Source: Lachnospiraceae bacterium (GTDB lineage: Bacteria > Bacillota > Clostridia > Lachnospirales > Lachnospiraceae). From it: a DNA stretch of 40,060 nt. The position numbers and the translations under genes are program-made. Of the stretch, positions 18,040 to 24,862 are shown piece by piece. The notes beneath the pieces were generated by a model. It searched no databases. It was not told where the DNA came from and saw only the letters and a list, made by a program, of their open reading frames with translations. The stretch covers positions 1 through 40,060 of the forward strand of contig JAEEXY010000024.1 in the NCBI GenBank assembly GCA_016288005.1, in the 5' to 3' direction. Within the stretch, counting starts at the first letter, position 1. Every line of letters starts with the position of its first letter.

Positions 18040-19614
18040 TTACCATCCGGTACGCATTACATATCCATTATTAAGATATTCAGATATATATTTTGTCCTA
18101 TATGCTACTTTATCATCATAATCCGCAGGATTGTTTTCTTCGAGTATCACCATTTTCCCTTCAGACTGGTTTACCCAAAGGTAAAAAAGAACTGCATGAT
18201 GTCCTGATTTAACCAGACAATCCATTGCCTGAAGACTATTCTGACTGCTTACTACGTTCAAATTGCTTGCCAGACCAGACGTATTCAGCTTGCTGCTTAA
18301 CCCGTATACCGTACATACATAACCTGAACAGTCTAATCCCGCCGTACCTGTAACAAGTGTTCCATTTGCGCTTGAAACATTTCCCGCTACTTTATTAGAA
18401 TTCATCAAAGATGAAAACGTAGGACATGAATATTGAGAGTCAAATCCTCCCCAGCAATACGGAATTCCGCTCATCGCCTTTGTCTGTCCATTATTCAGCT
18501 CACCGTTATTCTTTATGGTCAGTATATAGTCGGGTAATACGACATTGCTCATGTTCGCCGGGATTGTTGCATTAGCCAATCTCAGTGTCCAAGCAGTAGA
18601 CAGCATGCTGTTTGCTCGATTTGTTGCTTCTGTACGCGTTGTCGATGCGCTGATTGTTTCCATTTGCGCTTCCATTCTGTTTTCGTATTCCAACGCCTCC
18701 TGCACAATCATATCCATATCAGACTTGAAGTAACATGATAAATACACTTCCTCAACTCTTGTCTCTTCCTCTGTAACGATCATTAAATAGCATTTGTTCC
18801 CATAAACAGTAAAGTATCTGTTGGCCAAGGCGGTCTTCTCATTTTTTTCTACTGCATACGCACCAAGATACGTACCCATGCTATCTACTGCCTCTATAGT
18901 AATTTCCCCGGCGAGCACAGAACAGTCAGGAACCATACGTACCCTCTGATAGTACATATTCCCATTATTCTCTAATAAATACCTGACGTACTCATTCTCA
19001 CCAAACACGATACTCCATGAACTCTTTCCAGTTGCAACCGTAAGATTATTGTCATCCTTCCGTATATATTCTATTCCGGTTCTAACTAGCTTTGCTGAAG
19101 AGTCTTCAACGAGAACTGCGTATGAACTGTCGTTTCCTCTAATACATAATCTCTCATTCTCATTGATATAAAACGAGTTAAAAGCATCTGCATTTATTTC
19201 TTTCGGTAACTTCACCTCGTCAAGAAGAATGAAATTGCGCGTGTATTTTTGTACGCATCCGTAATCACCCCATGAATCAAATACGTAATAAAAGGAATCA
19301 AAATAGTATATGTCTTTGGGATAACGTACGTTTATCAACTCATGGACTGTTTCCTTGCCATTATAATCCCTTGTCAATACACGCTTGTTCAAGGTGTCAA
19401 GTATTACTATTCCCTCATCTGTTATGCAAAAACTTTCAGGGCCGTAATTCCTACTGTTTTCCGAAGAAAATCCAACTCCATTTTCCCCTGTTTTTAATAG
19501 CCAGATTGTTCTTGATATCTTTTCCTGCGCATTTCCCTGCTCAGCAAATGATGCTGACACAAGCGCCAAAGTCAGAACTACACAAATTCCCACAGTAATC
19601 ATTTTTTTCCGCAT
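18040..19614 (-). CDS. Secreted sensor-domain plus NlpC/P60-type cell wall hydrolase
   Basis: 524 aa. A signal peptide (cut likely after ASFA, residue 24) is followed by a beta-rich domain (about 30-300) homologous to the membrane-anchored protein at 14006-14896. A helical linker (about 300-350) leads to a C-terminal NlpC/P60 papain-like domain: GIPYCWGGFDS, the catalytic Cys429 in GLDCSGYV, and His472/473 in SGHHAVLFY, with a third polar residue probably in ILEENNP. Such enzymes cut stem peptides in peptidoglycan. AAGGAG lies 8 nt before the ATG. It is the first gene of the operon. Linking a sensor-like domain to a wall hydrolase, in an operon with a two-component system, suggests feedback on wall state. 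Confidence 0.85.
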   Translation of the reverse strand: MRKKMITVGICVVLTLALVSASFAEQGNAQEKISRTIWLLKTGENGVGFSSENSRNYGPESFCITDEGIVILDTLNKRVLTRDYNGKETVHELINVRYPKDIYYFDSFYYVFDSWGDYGCVQKYTRNFILLDEVKLPKEINADAFNSFYINENERLCIRGNDSSYAVLVEDSSAKLVRTGIEYIRKDDNNLTVATGKSSWSIVFGENEYVRYLLENNGNMYYQRVRMVPDCSVLAGEITIEAVDSMGTYLGAYAVEKNEKTALANRYFTVYGNKCYLMIVTEEETRVEEVYLSCYFKSDMDMIVQEALEYENRMEAQMETISASTTRTEATNRANSMLSTAWTLRLANATIPANMSNVVLPDYILTIKNNGELNNGQTKAMSGIPYCWGGFDSQYSCPTFSSLMNSNKVAGNVSSANGTLVTGTAGLDCSGYVCTVYGLSSKLNTSGLASNLNVVSSQNSLQAMDCLVKSGHHAVLFYLWVNQSEGKMVILEENNPADYDDKVAYRTKYISEYLNNGYVMRTGW

Positions 19615-19651
19615 AATAACACTCCTTTCAAATTGCGTTGTCTACTTCCCA

Positions 19652-19670
19652 TTGTGTTCGCCGAACACAA
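19652..19670. promoter_or_regulatory. Perfect 19-bp palindrome in the 5' leader of the sensor/NlpC operon
   Basis: TTGTGTTCG-C-CGAACACAA is a perfect inverted repeat about 40 nt before the start codon, immediately downstream of the predicted -10 box, so around the RNA start. It could be a repressor operator or a 5' mRNA hairpin. It is not a LexA box, because the GAAC/GTTC halves point the other way. Confidence 0.65.
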
Positions 19671-19676
19671 GAACAT

Positions 19677-19729
19677 GTTATAACGTAAATGTGAAATCTC
19701 AGGCAGTGTTAATGTGAATTCTGCGTAAA
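19677..19729 (-). promoter_or_regulatory. Promoter with repeated boxes, likely response-regulator binding site
   Basis: Minus strand -10 TATAAC (19682-19677) has no good -35. Instead, boxes TTTACG (19729), TTCACA (19718) and TTTCAC (19696) start at multiples of 11 nt, with another TTTACG at 19689. Tandem 6-mers with about 11-nt phasing are typical of PhoB/PhoP/OmpR-family sites placed over the -35 region of activated promoters. Binding by the operon's own regulator is inferred. Confidence 0.55.
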
Positions 19730-19772
19730 TTTTTATTATGCGGTCCCGATGCAAATGCCGTCACAAAAATCC

Positions 19773-20198
19773 TTATGACATTTTTGCTATCCTTCGTACA
19801 TGGTTCGCACCGTTTGAGAACTCCGTCTCGAGGAAAGTATCTACTATCTGCAGCGCCAGTCCTTCGCCGAGCACTCTTGCGCCCATGCAGAGCACATTTG
19901 CGTCGTTATGCTCGCGTGTTGCCTTTGCGCTGAAGCAGTTGTCGCAGAGCGCCGCTCTGATTTCCTTATGCCTGTTTGCCGCCATCGACATGCCGATACC
20001 GGTACCGCAGATAAGGATGCCCTTGTCCGCCTGACCCTTCATTACCGCCTGGCATACCGCCTCGGCGTAATCGGGATAATCGCATGACATCGAGCTGTAG
20101 GTCCCGTAATCGTTAAACGCGATCCCGAGGTCCTCGAGGTGCTGGATCACCGTCTGTTTCAATCCGTATCCCGCATGGTCACTTCCGATTGCTATCAT
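19773..20198 (-). CDS. rpiB: Ribose-5-phosphate isomerase B
   Basis: 141 aa, full length for RpiB/LacAB. It interconverts ribose 5-phosphate and ribulose 5-phosphate in the pentose phosphate pathway. Motifs: GSDHAGYGLK at the N-terminus, the phosphate loop ICGTGIGMSMAANR with the catalytic Cys, and ATREHNDANVLCMGARVLG. GGAGGA precedes the ATG at 20198; an earlier in-frame start would overlap that site. It sits downstream of sua5/ywlC, an arrangement also seen in Bacillus (ywlC...ywlF). Confidence 0.93.
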   Translation of the reverse strand: MIAIGSDHAGYGLKQTVIQHLEDLGIAFNDYGTYSSMSCDYPDYAEAVCQAVMKGQADKGILICGTGIGMSMAANRHKEIRAALCDNCFSAKATREHNDANVLCMGARVLGEGLALQIVDTFLETEFSNGANHVRRIAKMS

Positions 20199-20282
20199 AG
20201 TTCCTCCATTTCTTCTACACATGTAGAATATATCGTTTTCCGTGCATCACCCGATCATCGTCCGGTATGATGCTGCGGTTGG

Positions 20283-21398
20283 TCACACCTTTTCTATATG
20301 ATACCCTGCGGCTTTTACGAGCCGGTTCATGATCGCCGCGCCGAGATTGTCTCCGGGGAAGCACTCGCCGAAGATATAGGGTATCTCCTTTGCGTCGAAA
20401 TCCCTCAGCTTATCAAAAAGATTCGCGGCTATCGTCTCTTCGTTGTCGCGCGATCCCACAACCTCGATCAGCGCGTAAGGTTCACGCTTACTGCCGTTTC
20501 CTGTCCCGAGCACCGGCCATCTCCGGCTTATCTTTGCCACATAATCACCCGCAAACTCCTCACTCGCGAGTATGCCCACGACATAGCCCTCTTCGAGTTT
20601 TCTTTCGGTCGCGTCAAGTACCGCGTTCATCACATTCTCCGGCTCGCCCTCAAAGATCACGAGCTCGCCCTTCGGTGCGTAATGCCTGTATTTCATACCG
20701 GGCGCGCGCGCAACGATCGAATCGTTCCTCTCACGCTTTAAGACCGCCTTGTCATAGACGATGTCGGGAATGACGCCCTTAAGCATCTCTATCGTGATAT
20801 ATCCCGGACGCAGTATCTGCACCGGTTTCACGGTCAGATCGACGATCGTTGACTCCAGGCCGATATCCGATGAACCTCCGTCGATGATCATCTCTATCCT
20901 GCCGTTGAGGTCCTCGATAACATGCTCCGCCTTTGTGGTGCTGGGCCTGCCCGACGCATTGGCAGAGGGCGCCGCTATCGGCAGTCCCGTTTCCTGTATG
21001 AGCCTCCTTGCGATCGGGTGCGAAGGCATCCTTATCGCTACGGTATCGAGTCCGCCGGTGGTCTCCTTCGGTATGCAGTCCGCCTTTTTCATGATCATCG
21101 TGAGCGGGCCCGGCCAGAACTTATCCGCCAGCAGATAAGCCTCTTCGGGAACATCCACACACAGTTTTTCCAGTTCTTTGATATCCGCTATATGCACGAT
21201 CAGCGGATTGTCCGACGGCCTGCCCTTGGCCGCGTATATCCTCGCTGAGGCCGTAGGGTCAAACGCGTCTCCGCCGAGCCCGTACACCGTCTCCGTAGGG
21301 AACGCGACGAGTTTGCCTTCCCTCAGCAATTCGGCTGCTTCCTTAAAATCCGCGGACGTCATATTTTCCGCATCTATTTTTTTGATAATCGTTTCCAT
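20283..21398 (-). CDS. ywlC: L-threonylcarbamoyladenylate synthase (Sua5/YwlC)
   Basis: 371 aa. It makes threonylcarbamoyl-AMP from Thr, bicarbonate and ATP for the t6A modification of ANN-reading tRNAs. The N-terminal YrdC domain has FPTETVYGLG and AKGRPSDNPLIVHI (the KxR...SxN site), then GPLTMIMKK and PSANASGRPSTT. The C-terminal Sua5 domain follows residue about 235 after the linker APGMKYRHYAPK. The length fits the long Sua5 form. AAGGA precedes the ATG at 21398. It lies 84 nt before rpiB and diverges from the Re-citrate synthase-like gene. Confidence 0.93.
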   Translation of the reverse strand: METIIKKIDAENMTSADFKEAAELLREGKLVAFPTETVYGLGGDAFDPTASARIYAAKGRPSDNPLIVHIADIKELEKLCVDVPEEAYLLADKFWPGPLTMIMKKADCIPKETTGGLDTVAIRMPSHPIARRLIQETGLPIAAPSANASGRPSTTKAEHVIEDLNGRIEMIIDGGSSDIGLESTIVDLTVKPVQILRPGYITIEMLKGVIPDIVYDKAVLKRERNDSIVARAPGMKYRHYAPKGELVIFEGEPENVMNAVLDATERKLEEGYVVGILASEEFAGDYVAKISRRWPVLGTGNGSKREPYALIEVVGSRDNEETIAANLFDKLRDFDAKEIPYIFGECFPGDNLGAAIMNRLVKAAGYHIEKV

Positions 21399-21538
21399 TA
21401 TTCCTTTTACTGCGTTCCTTTCAATGAGGCCCCGGTAAACCGGAACCTTCTCTCGTATAATTAAATACAGTATAACCCCTTTTCGTCAAAAAAGACAGTA
21501 CCAATCGGCTGTTAACAGTGCCGCTTTAACAATTTACC

Positions 21539-21576
21539 TTGACAAATTCGTATACCTGTATTATTGTATACAATAA
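21539..21576 (+). promoter_or_regulatory. Promoter with overlapping GntR-type operator
   Basis: TTGACA (21539-21544), a 17-nt spacer, and TATTGT (21562-21567). The perfect 16-bp palindrome TTATTGTA-TACAATAA (21561-21576) covers the -10 box. TTGTATACAA-like sites are the usual target of FCD-type GntR repressors, one of which is encoded downstream at 23118. Repression of 21624-23774 by that regulator is inferred. Confidence 0.7.
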
Positions 21577-21623
21577 CCAGTGAAATGTATATTTATTACA
21601 ATTCAGACAGGAGGTCGACTGCC

Positions 21624-23033
21624 ATGTCAACAACACGGGTAAGCACGCTTATATTAAATCCCAACACGCATCTGCTCGAGCAGGATCCTTATTCCTACCA
21701 GCTGCAGGATATCCCGGAGCCTGAGCTTTTCCGCGAGATTTACCCCTATACCGAGGTACCGAAGATCGCGTTCAACTACCGTAAGGTTCCGGCTGACATG
21801 CCCGAGGATATCTTCATCACCGACACGAGCTTCCGTGACGGCCAACAGTCGCGCACACCGTATACTACCGAGCAAATGGTTAATATTTATAAGATGCTCC
21901 ACCGTCTTGGCGGCCCGAAGGGCATGATCCGTCAGACGGAGTTCTTCGTGTACTCGAAAAAGGACCGCGACGCAGCCGTAAAATGCATGGAGCTCGGCTA
22001 TGAATTCCCCGAGATCACGACCTGGATCCGCGCTTCAAAGCAGGACTTTGAGCTGGCGAAGAACCTCGGCATCAAGGAGACCGGCGTGCTCGTATCCTGT
22101 TCCGACTATCATATTTTCAATAAGATGGGTCTTACCCGTCGTCAGGCACTCGACAAATACATGGGCATCATCAAGGAATGCATCGAGGCCGGCCTTCGTC
22201 CGCGCTGCCACTTTGAGGACCTTACACGCGCCGATTTCTACGGCTTCGTTATACCTTTCGCTACCGAGCTGCGCAAACTTTCCGACGAGAGCGGCATCCC
22301 GATCAAGATCCGTGCCTGCGACACGATGGGCTACGGTATCCCTTATCCCGGCGTATCGCTGCCGCGTTCGGTTTCCGGTATCATCTACGGTCTCAAGCAC
22401 TACGCGGGTTTCCCGAGCGAGATGCTCGAGTGGCACGGACACAACGATTTCTATAAGGGTGTTGTAAATGCTACCACCGCCTGGATGTACGGCTGCGGCG
22501 CAGTCAACTGCTCGCTGCTCGGCATAGGCGAGCGTACGGGCAATGTCCCCGTTGAGGCCATGGTCATGGAGTACGCGTCCCTGCGCGGCACATTCAACGG
22601 CATGGATCCCCATGTCATCACCGAGATCGCGGACTATATCGTCAATGAGACCGGTTACGATCTGCCTCCGATGACTCCTTTCGTCGGCCGCAACTTCAAC
22701 CTTACCCGTGCAGGCATCCACGCCGACGGCATGCTCAAGGACGAGGAGATCTACAACATCTTCGATACAGAGAAGATCCTCGGCCGCCCCGCTTCCGTTT
22801 CGGTTACCAATACATCAGGTCTTGCGGGCATCGCGTGCTGGATCAACAACCGCTACCATTTGAGCTTTGACAAGGCCATCAGCAAAAAGCACCCCGTAGT
22901 CGAAAAGATCAAAGCCTGGGTCGACAAGGAATACGAAGAAGGCCGTGTAACGCTGATCTCCGATCCCGAGATGATCGCGCAGGTCGAGCTCTACAAGGAC
23001 GAGCTGATCGCGTCGGGTATCGATATTAAGTAA
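21624..23033 (+). CDS. DRE-TIM metallolyase: Re-citrate synthase / 2-isopropylmalate synthase relative
   Basis: 469 aa. A TIM-barrel acyl-transferase of the isopropylmalate/homocitrate synthase superfamily: FITDTSFRDGQQSRTPYT (RD.Q active loop), ETGVLVSCSDYHIF, RPRCHFEDLTRADFYGF, the metal-binding HGHNDF, and GIGERTGNVPVEAMVMEY. The pattern DTSFRDGQQ...LHRLGGP...RQTEFF matches the anaerobe group containing Re-specific citrate synthases, so acetyl-CoA plus oxaloacetate to citrate is the best guess; isopropylmalate or homocitrate synthesis is the alternative. It lacks the leucine-regulatory domain of LeuA. AGGAGG lies 9 nt before the ATG at 21624. It is followed by a GntR regulator and controlled by a palindrome over the -10 box. 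Confidence 0.8.
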   Translation: MSTTRVSTLILNPNTHLLEQDPYSYQLQDIPEPELFREIYPYTEVPKIAFNYRKVPADMPEDIFITDTSFRDGQQSRTPYTTEQMVNIYKMLHRLGGPKGMIRQTEFFVYSKKDRDAAVKCMELGYEFPEITTWIRASKQDFELAKNLGIKETGVLVSCSDYHIFNKMGLTRRQALDKYMGIIKECIEAGLRPRCHFEDLTRADFYGFVIPFATELRKLSDESGIPIKIRACDTMGYGIPYPGVSLPRSVSGIIYGLKHYAGFPSEMLEWHGHNDFYKGVVNATTAWMYGCGAVNCSLLGIGERTGNVPVEAMVMEYASLRGTFNGMDPHVITEIADYIVNETGYDLPPMTPFVGRNFNLTRAGIHADGMLKDEEIYNIFDTEKILGRPASVSVTNTSGLAGIACWINNRYHLSFDKAISKKHPVVEKIKAWVDKEYEEGRVTLISDPEMIAQVELYKDELIASGIDIK

Positions 23034-23062
23034 TATCCGTCCCGACTATCATCAGACCTGCA

Positions 23063-23088
23063 GCTGCCCATTTATCAGACCGGGCAGC
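23063..23088 (+). terminator. Hairpin between the citrate synthase-like gene and gntR
   Basis: GCTGCCC (23063-23069) and GGGCAGC (23082-23088) form a perfect 7-bp stem with a 12-nt loop, without a T-run. It may slow or partly stop transcription before gntR, or stabilise the upstream mRNA. Confidence 0.4.
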
Positions 23089-23117
23089 ATATCTTACTTG
23101 TACGATATCAGAATGCC

Positions 23118-23774
23118 ATGACAGAAATACTGACTTCATCCGAATCCGGGTCTCTGCGCGCACGCGTTTTCGCCGCGCTCGAGCAGGCCATCATCAACGG
23201 TGAATATAAAGAGGGCGACATGCTGAACGAGCTCCGTCTCACAAAGGAGCTCGGCGTCAGCCGTACGCCCATAAGAGAAGCCCTTACGCAGCTAGAGCTC
23301 GAAGGGCTTGTGAAGAATATCCAGAATAAAGGTGCCGTGGTCGTAGGCGTATCGCAAAAGGATATCGAGGACATCTACGCCATCCGTTTAAGGCTCGACG
23401 GGTTCGCTGCCCGCCTCGCCGCGGAGAATATCACGGACGAACAGCTCGACCGCCTCGAACAGGCCGTGGAGCTCCAGTCATTTTATGCGGAAAAGTCCGA
23501 CACCGAAAATGTCAGACACTTCGATTCCGAGTTCCACAACGCCATCTACGAGGCTTCGAACAACCGCCCCCTCTGCGCCATGCTGAAAAGCTTCCACAAT
23601 CAGATCCGCCGCGCGCGCGGCATATCTCTGGGAGTTTCCGGACGCAGCGCAAAGTCGATCGAGGAGCACCGCAGTATTTTTAAAGCGATAAAGGCACATG
23701 ATGCGGACCGCGCGGAGCAGCTCATGACGGAGCACATCAGAAACGCGTTCGCGAATTTCAAAGGGAAGGCTTAA
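23118..23774 (+). CDS. GntR-family regulator, FCD subfamily
   Basis: 218 aa. N-terminal winged helix: ARVFAALEQAIINGEYKEGD, MLNELRLTKELGVSRTPIREALTQLELEGLV, the classical GntR recognition helix. The C-terminal all-helical FCD domain (about 85-215) has the metal/ligand residues Asp in HFDSEFHNAIYEAS, and His in EEHRSIFKAI and MTEHIRNAF, which bind small carboxylates in relatives. No good ribosome site is visible before the ATG. It lies 84 nt after the citrate synthase-like gene, whose promoter has a matching palindrome; the effector may be a carboxylic acid of that pathway. Confidence 0.88.
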   Translation: MTEILTSSESGSLRARVFAALEQAIINGEYKEGDMLNELRLTKELGVSRTPIREALTQLELEGLVKNIQNKGAVVVGVSQKDIEDIYAIRLRLDGFAARLAAENITDEQLDRLEQAVELQSFYAEKSDTENVRHFDSEFHNAIYEASNNRPLCAMLKSFHNQIRRARGISLGVSGRSAKSIEEHRSIFKAIKAHDADRAEQLMTEHIRNAFANFKGKA

Positions 23775-23796
23775 CCCGTATCCCCCTAACGGAGTA

Positions 23797-23843
23797 TGAC
23801 AGCAGTATCATTTTATGCTATAATGATACTGCTTTTATTATTT
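23797..23843 (+). promoter_or_regulatory. Combined gntR terminator and promoter for the VYAGP-repeat gene
   Basis: GCAGTATCAT (23803-23812) and ATGATACTGC (23824-23833) form a perfect 10-bp stem followed by TTTTATTATTT, a terminator for gntR. In the same bases ATGACA (23797-23802), a 17-nt spacer and TATAAT (23820-23825) form a near-consensus promoter for the next gene. The two signals overlap almost completely. Confidence 0.65.
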
Positions 23844-23890
23844 ATGTTTGCTGCTTTCGGCGCTATGCCGCTGTTTTTCGGGAGGTCATT

Positions 23891-24712
23891 ATGGGATTCT
23901 TCAAAAAGATATTTAAAAAGCTCAAGCCGTCACCCATGAACAAGGTTTACGGCGGCCCCGAGTATTTCCGCAAAAAAGCCGGGACAAAATGTGTATATGC
24001 CGGTCCGGAATACTTCGAAAAAAAGAGAAAACAGACTTCGGCCGAAGGCGTGTATGCCGGACCCGAATACTATAATAAGCAGCGCGAAGACGCGGATATC
24101 GAGGACGTATACAACGGCCCCGATATGTTCGACGAGCCCGACGATCCCGATGAGATCGCCCTGAGCCCCGCCAGCGATGCAGGGTATCCCGCAAACTATG
24201 CGGCACGCGAAGATACATCATACCCCGGCAATCATTCCGAGCCGGACGATGCTGCTCCGTATCCGGATAACCACGCCGCCGATGCCCCGGCTGGCCCGAC
24301 AGACGACGGATCAGCAGACAAAAACATCAATTCACGCCCCATCGGCTTTGTATATGCAGGCCCCGCGTATTTTAAGGGCAAAAACGGATTCAATCCTCCC
24401 ATCGAGGCAGTTTATGCGGCACCCCAGCAGCCACCCGCAGAGACGTTCATGTGCGTATATGCGGGCCCCGATTTCTTCTCCGGTAAGGATCCTGACGGTA
24501 TTGCCCGGCCCTTGGACGATGCGCCTTCCGATACATTTAAGATGAATCCCGGCGGAGAGACCCCTATCGCAGAGATACCCGAGGGAGCATGGCGCTGCCC
24601 TGCATGCGGCAATATAAATTACGGCCGTTTCTGCAGCGAATGCGGCACAATGCGCCCCGAACCGCCCAACGGAGGCCCCAAGCCCCCGACCAATCCGACC
24701 ATGCTGGCTTGA
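23891..24712 (+). CDS. VYAGP-repeat protein with C-terminal zinc ribbon, possible radical SAM substrate
   Basis: 273 aa, no recognised family. An amphipathic, lysine/phenylalanine-rich N-terminus (MGFFKKIFKKLK) is followed by seven short repeats: VYGGPEYF (19-26), VYAGPEYF (35-42), VYAGPEYY (54-61), VYNGPDMF (73-80), VYAGPAYF (154-161), VYAAPQ (174-179) and VYAGPDFF (189-196). A disordered Asp/Pro/Asn-rich stretch (81-150) separates the groups. The end is a zinc ribbon, WRCPACGNINYGRFCSECG with Cys236, 239, 248 and 251, then a Pro-rich tail. There is no signal peptide. GGGAGG precedes the ATG. A radical SAM/SPASM gene follows 150 nt later. Repeated identical aromatic motifs look like multiple modification or docking sites, but this is inference. 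Confidence 0.7.
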   Translation: MGFFKKIFKKLKPSPMNKVYGGPEYFRKKAGTKCVYAGPEYFEKKRKQTSAEGVYAGPEYYNKQREDADIEDVYNGPDMFDEPDDPDEIALSPASDAGYPANYAAREDTSYPGNHSEPDDAAPYPDNHAADAPAGPTDDGSADKNINSRPIGFVYAGPAYFKGKNGFNPPIEAVYAAPQQPPAETFMCVYAGPDFFSGKDPDGIARPLDDAPSDTFKMNPGGETPIAEIPEGAWRCPACGNINYGRFCSECGTMRPEPPNGGPKPPTNPTMLA

Positions 24713-24734
24713 TCCGACAGCAATCCTGTCGGAT
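24712..24734 (+). terminator. Hairpin at the end of the VYAGP-repeat gene
   Basis: ATCCGACAG (24712-24720) and CTGTCGGAT (24726-24734) form a perfect 9-bp stem with loop CAATC, starting within the stop codon. There is no T-run, so termination may be partial. Confidence 0.5.
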
Positions 24735-24801
24735 TAAGTCTCTGTATGTCCGGTCTTTATCATCATGGTCGACCTTTAACCGTATACAGTGACAAGCTTG
24801 T

Positions 24802-24825
24802 ACCCACCACCCAAAGGCGGTGGGT
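24802..24825 (+). other. Second hairpin, upstream of the radical SAM gene
   Basis: ACCCACCACC (24802-24811) and GGCGGTGGGT (24816-24825) pair with one A.C mismatch around loop CAAA. Similar hairpins occur at the ends of IS200/IS605-type elements, so this could be an insertion-sequence relic; no transposase remains nearby. It could also act as an attenuator for the radical SAM gene 37 nt downstream. Confidence 0.4.
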
Positions 24826-24862
24826 CATCTTATCATCACCGATGTTCAGGAGGATTATCCAC

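Noticed and set aside
19652-19670. LexA/SOS box
   Set aside because: The half-sites are GTTCG...CGAAC, the reverse of the Gram-positive CGAAC-N4-GTTCG arrangement.
24746-24862. Longer N-terminus for the radical SAM protein
   Set aside because: The extra 39 codons cover the hairpin, lack a ribosome site and would lie far upstream of the family start; AGGAGG before 24863 decides.
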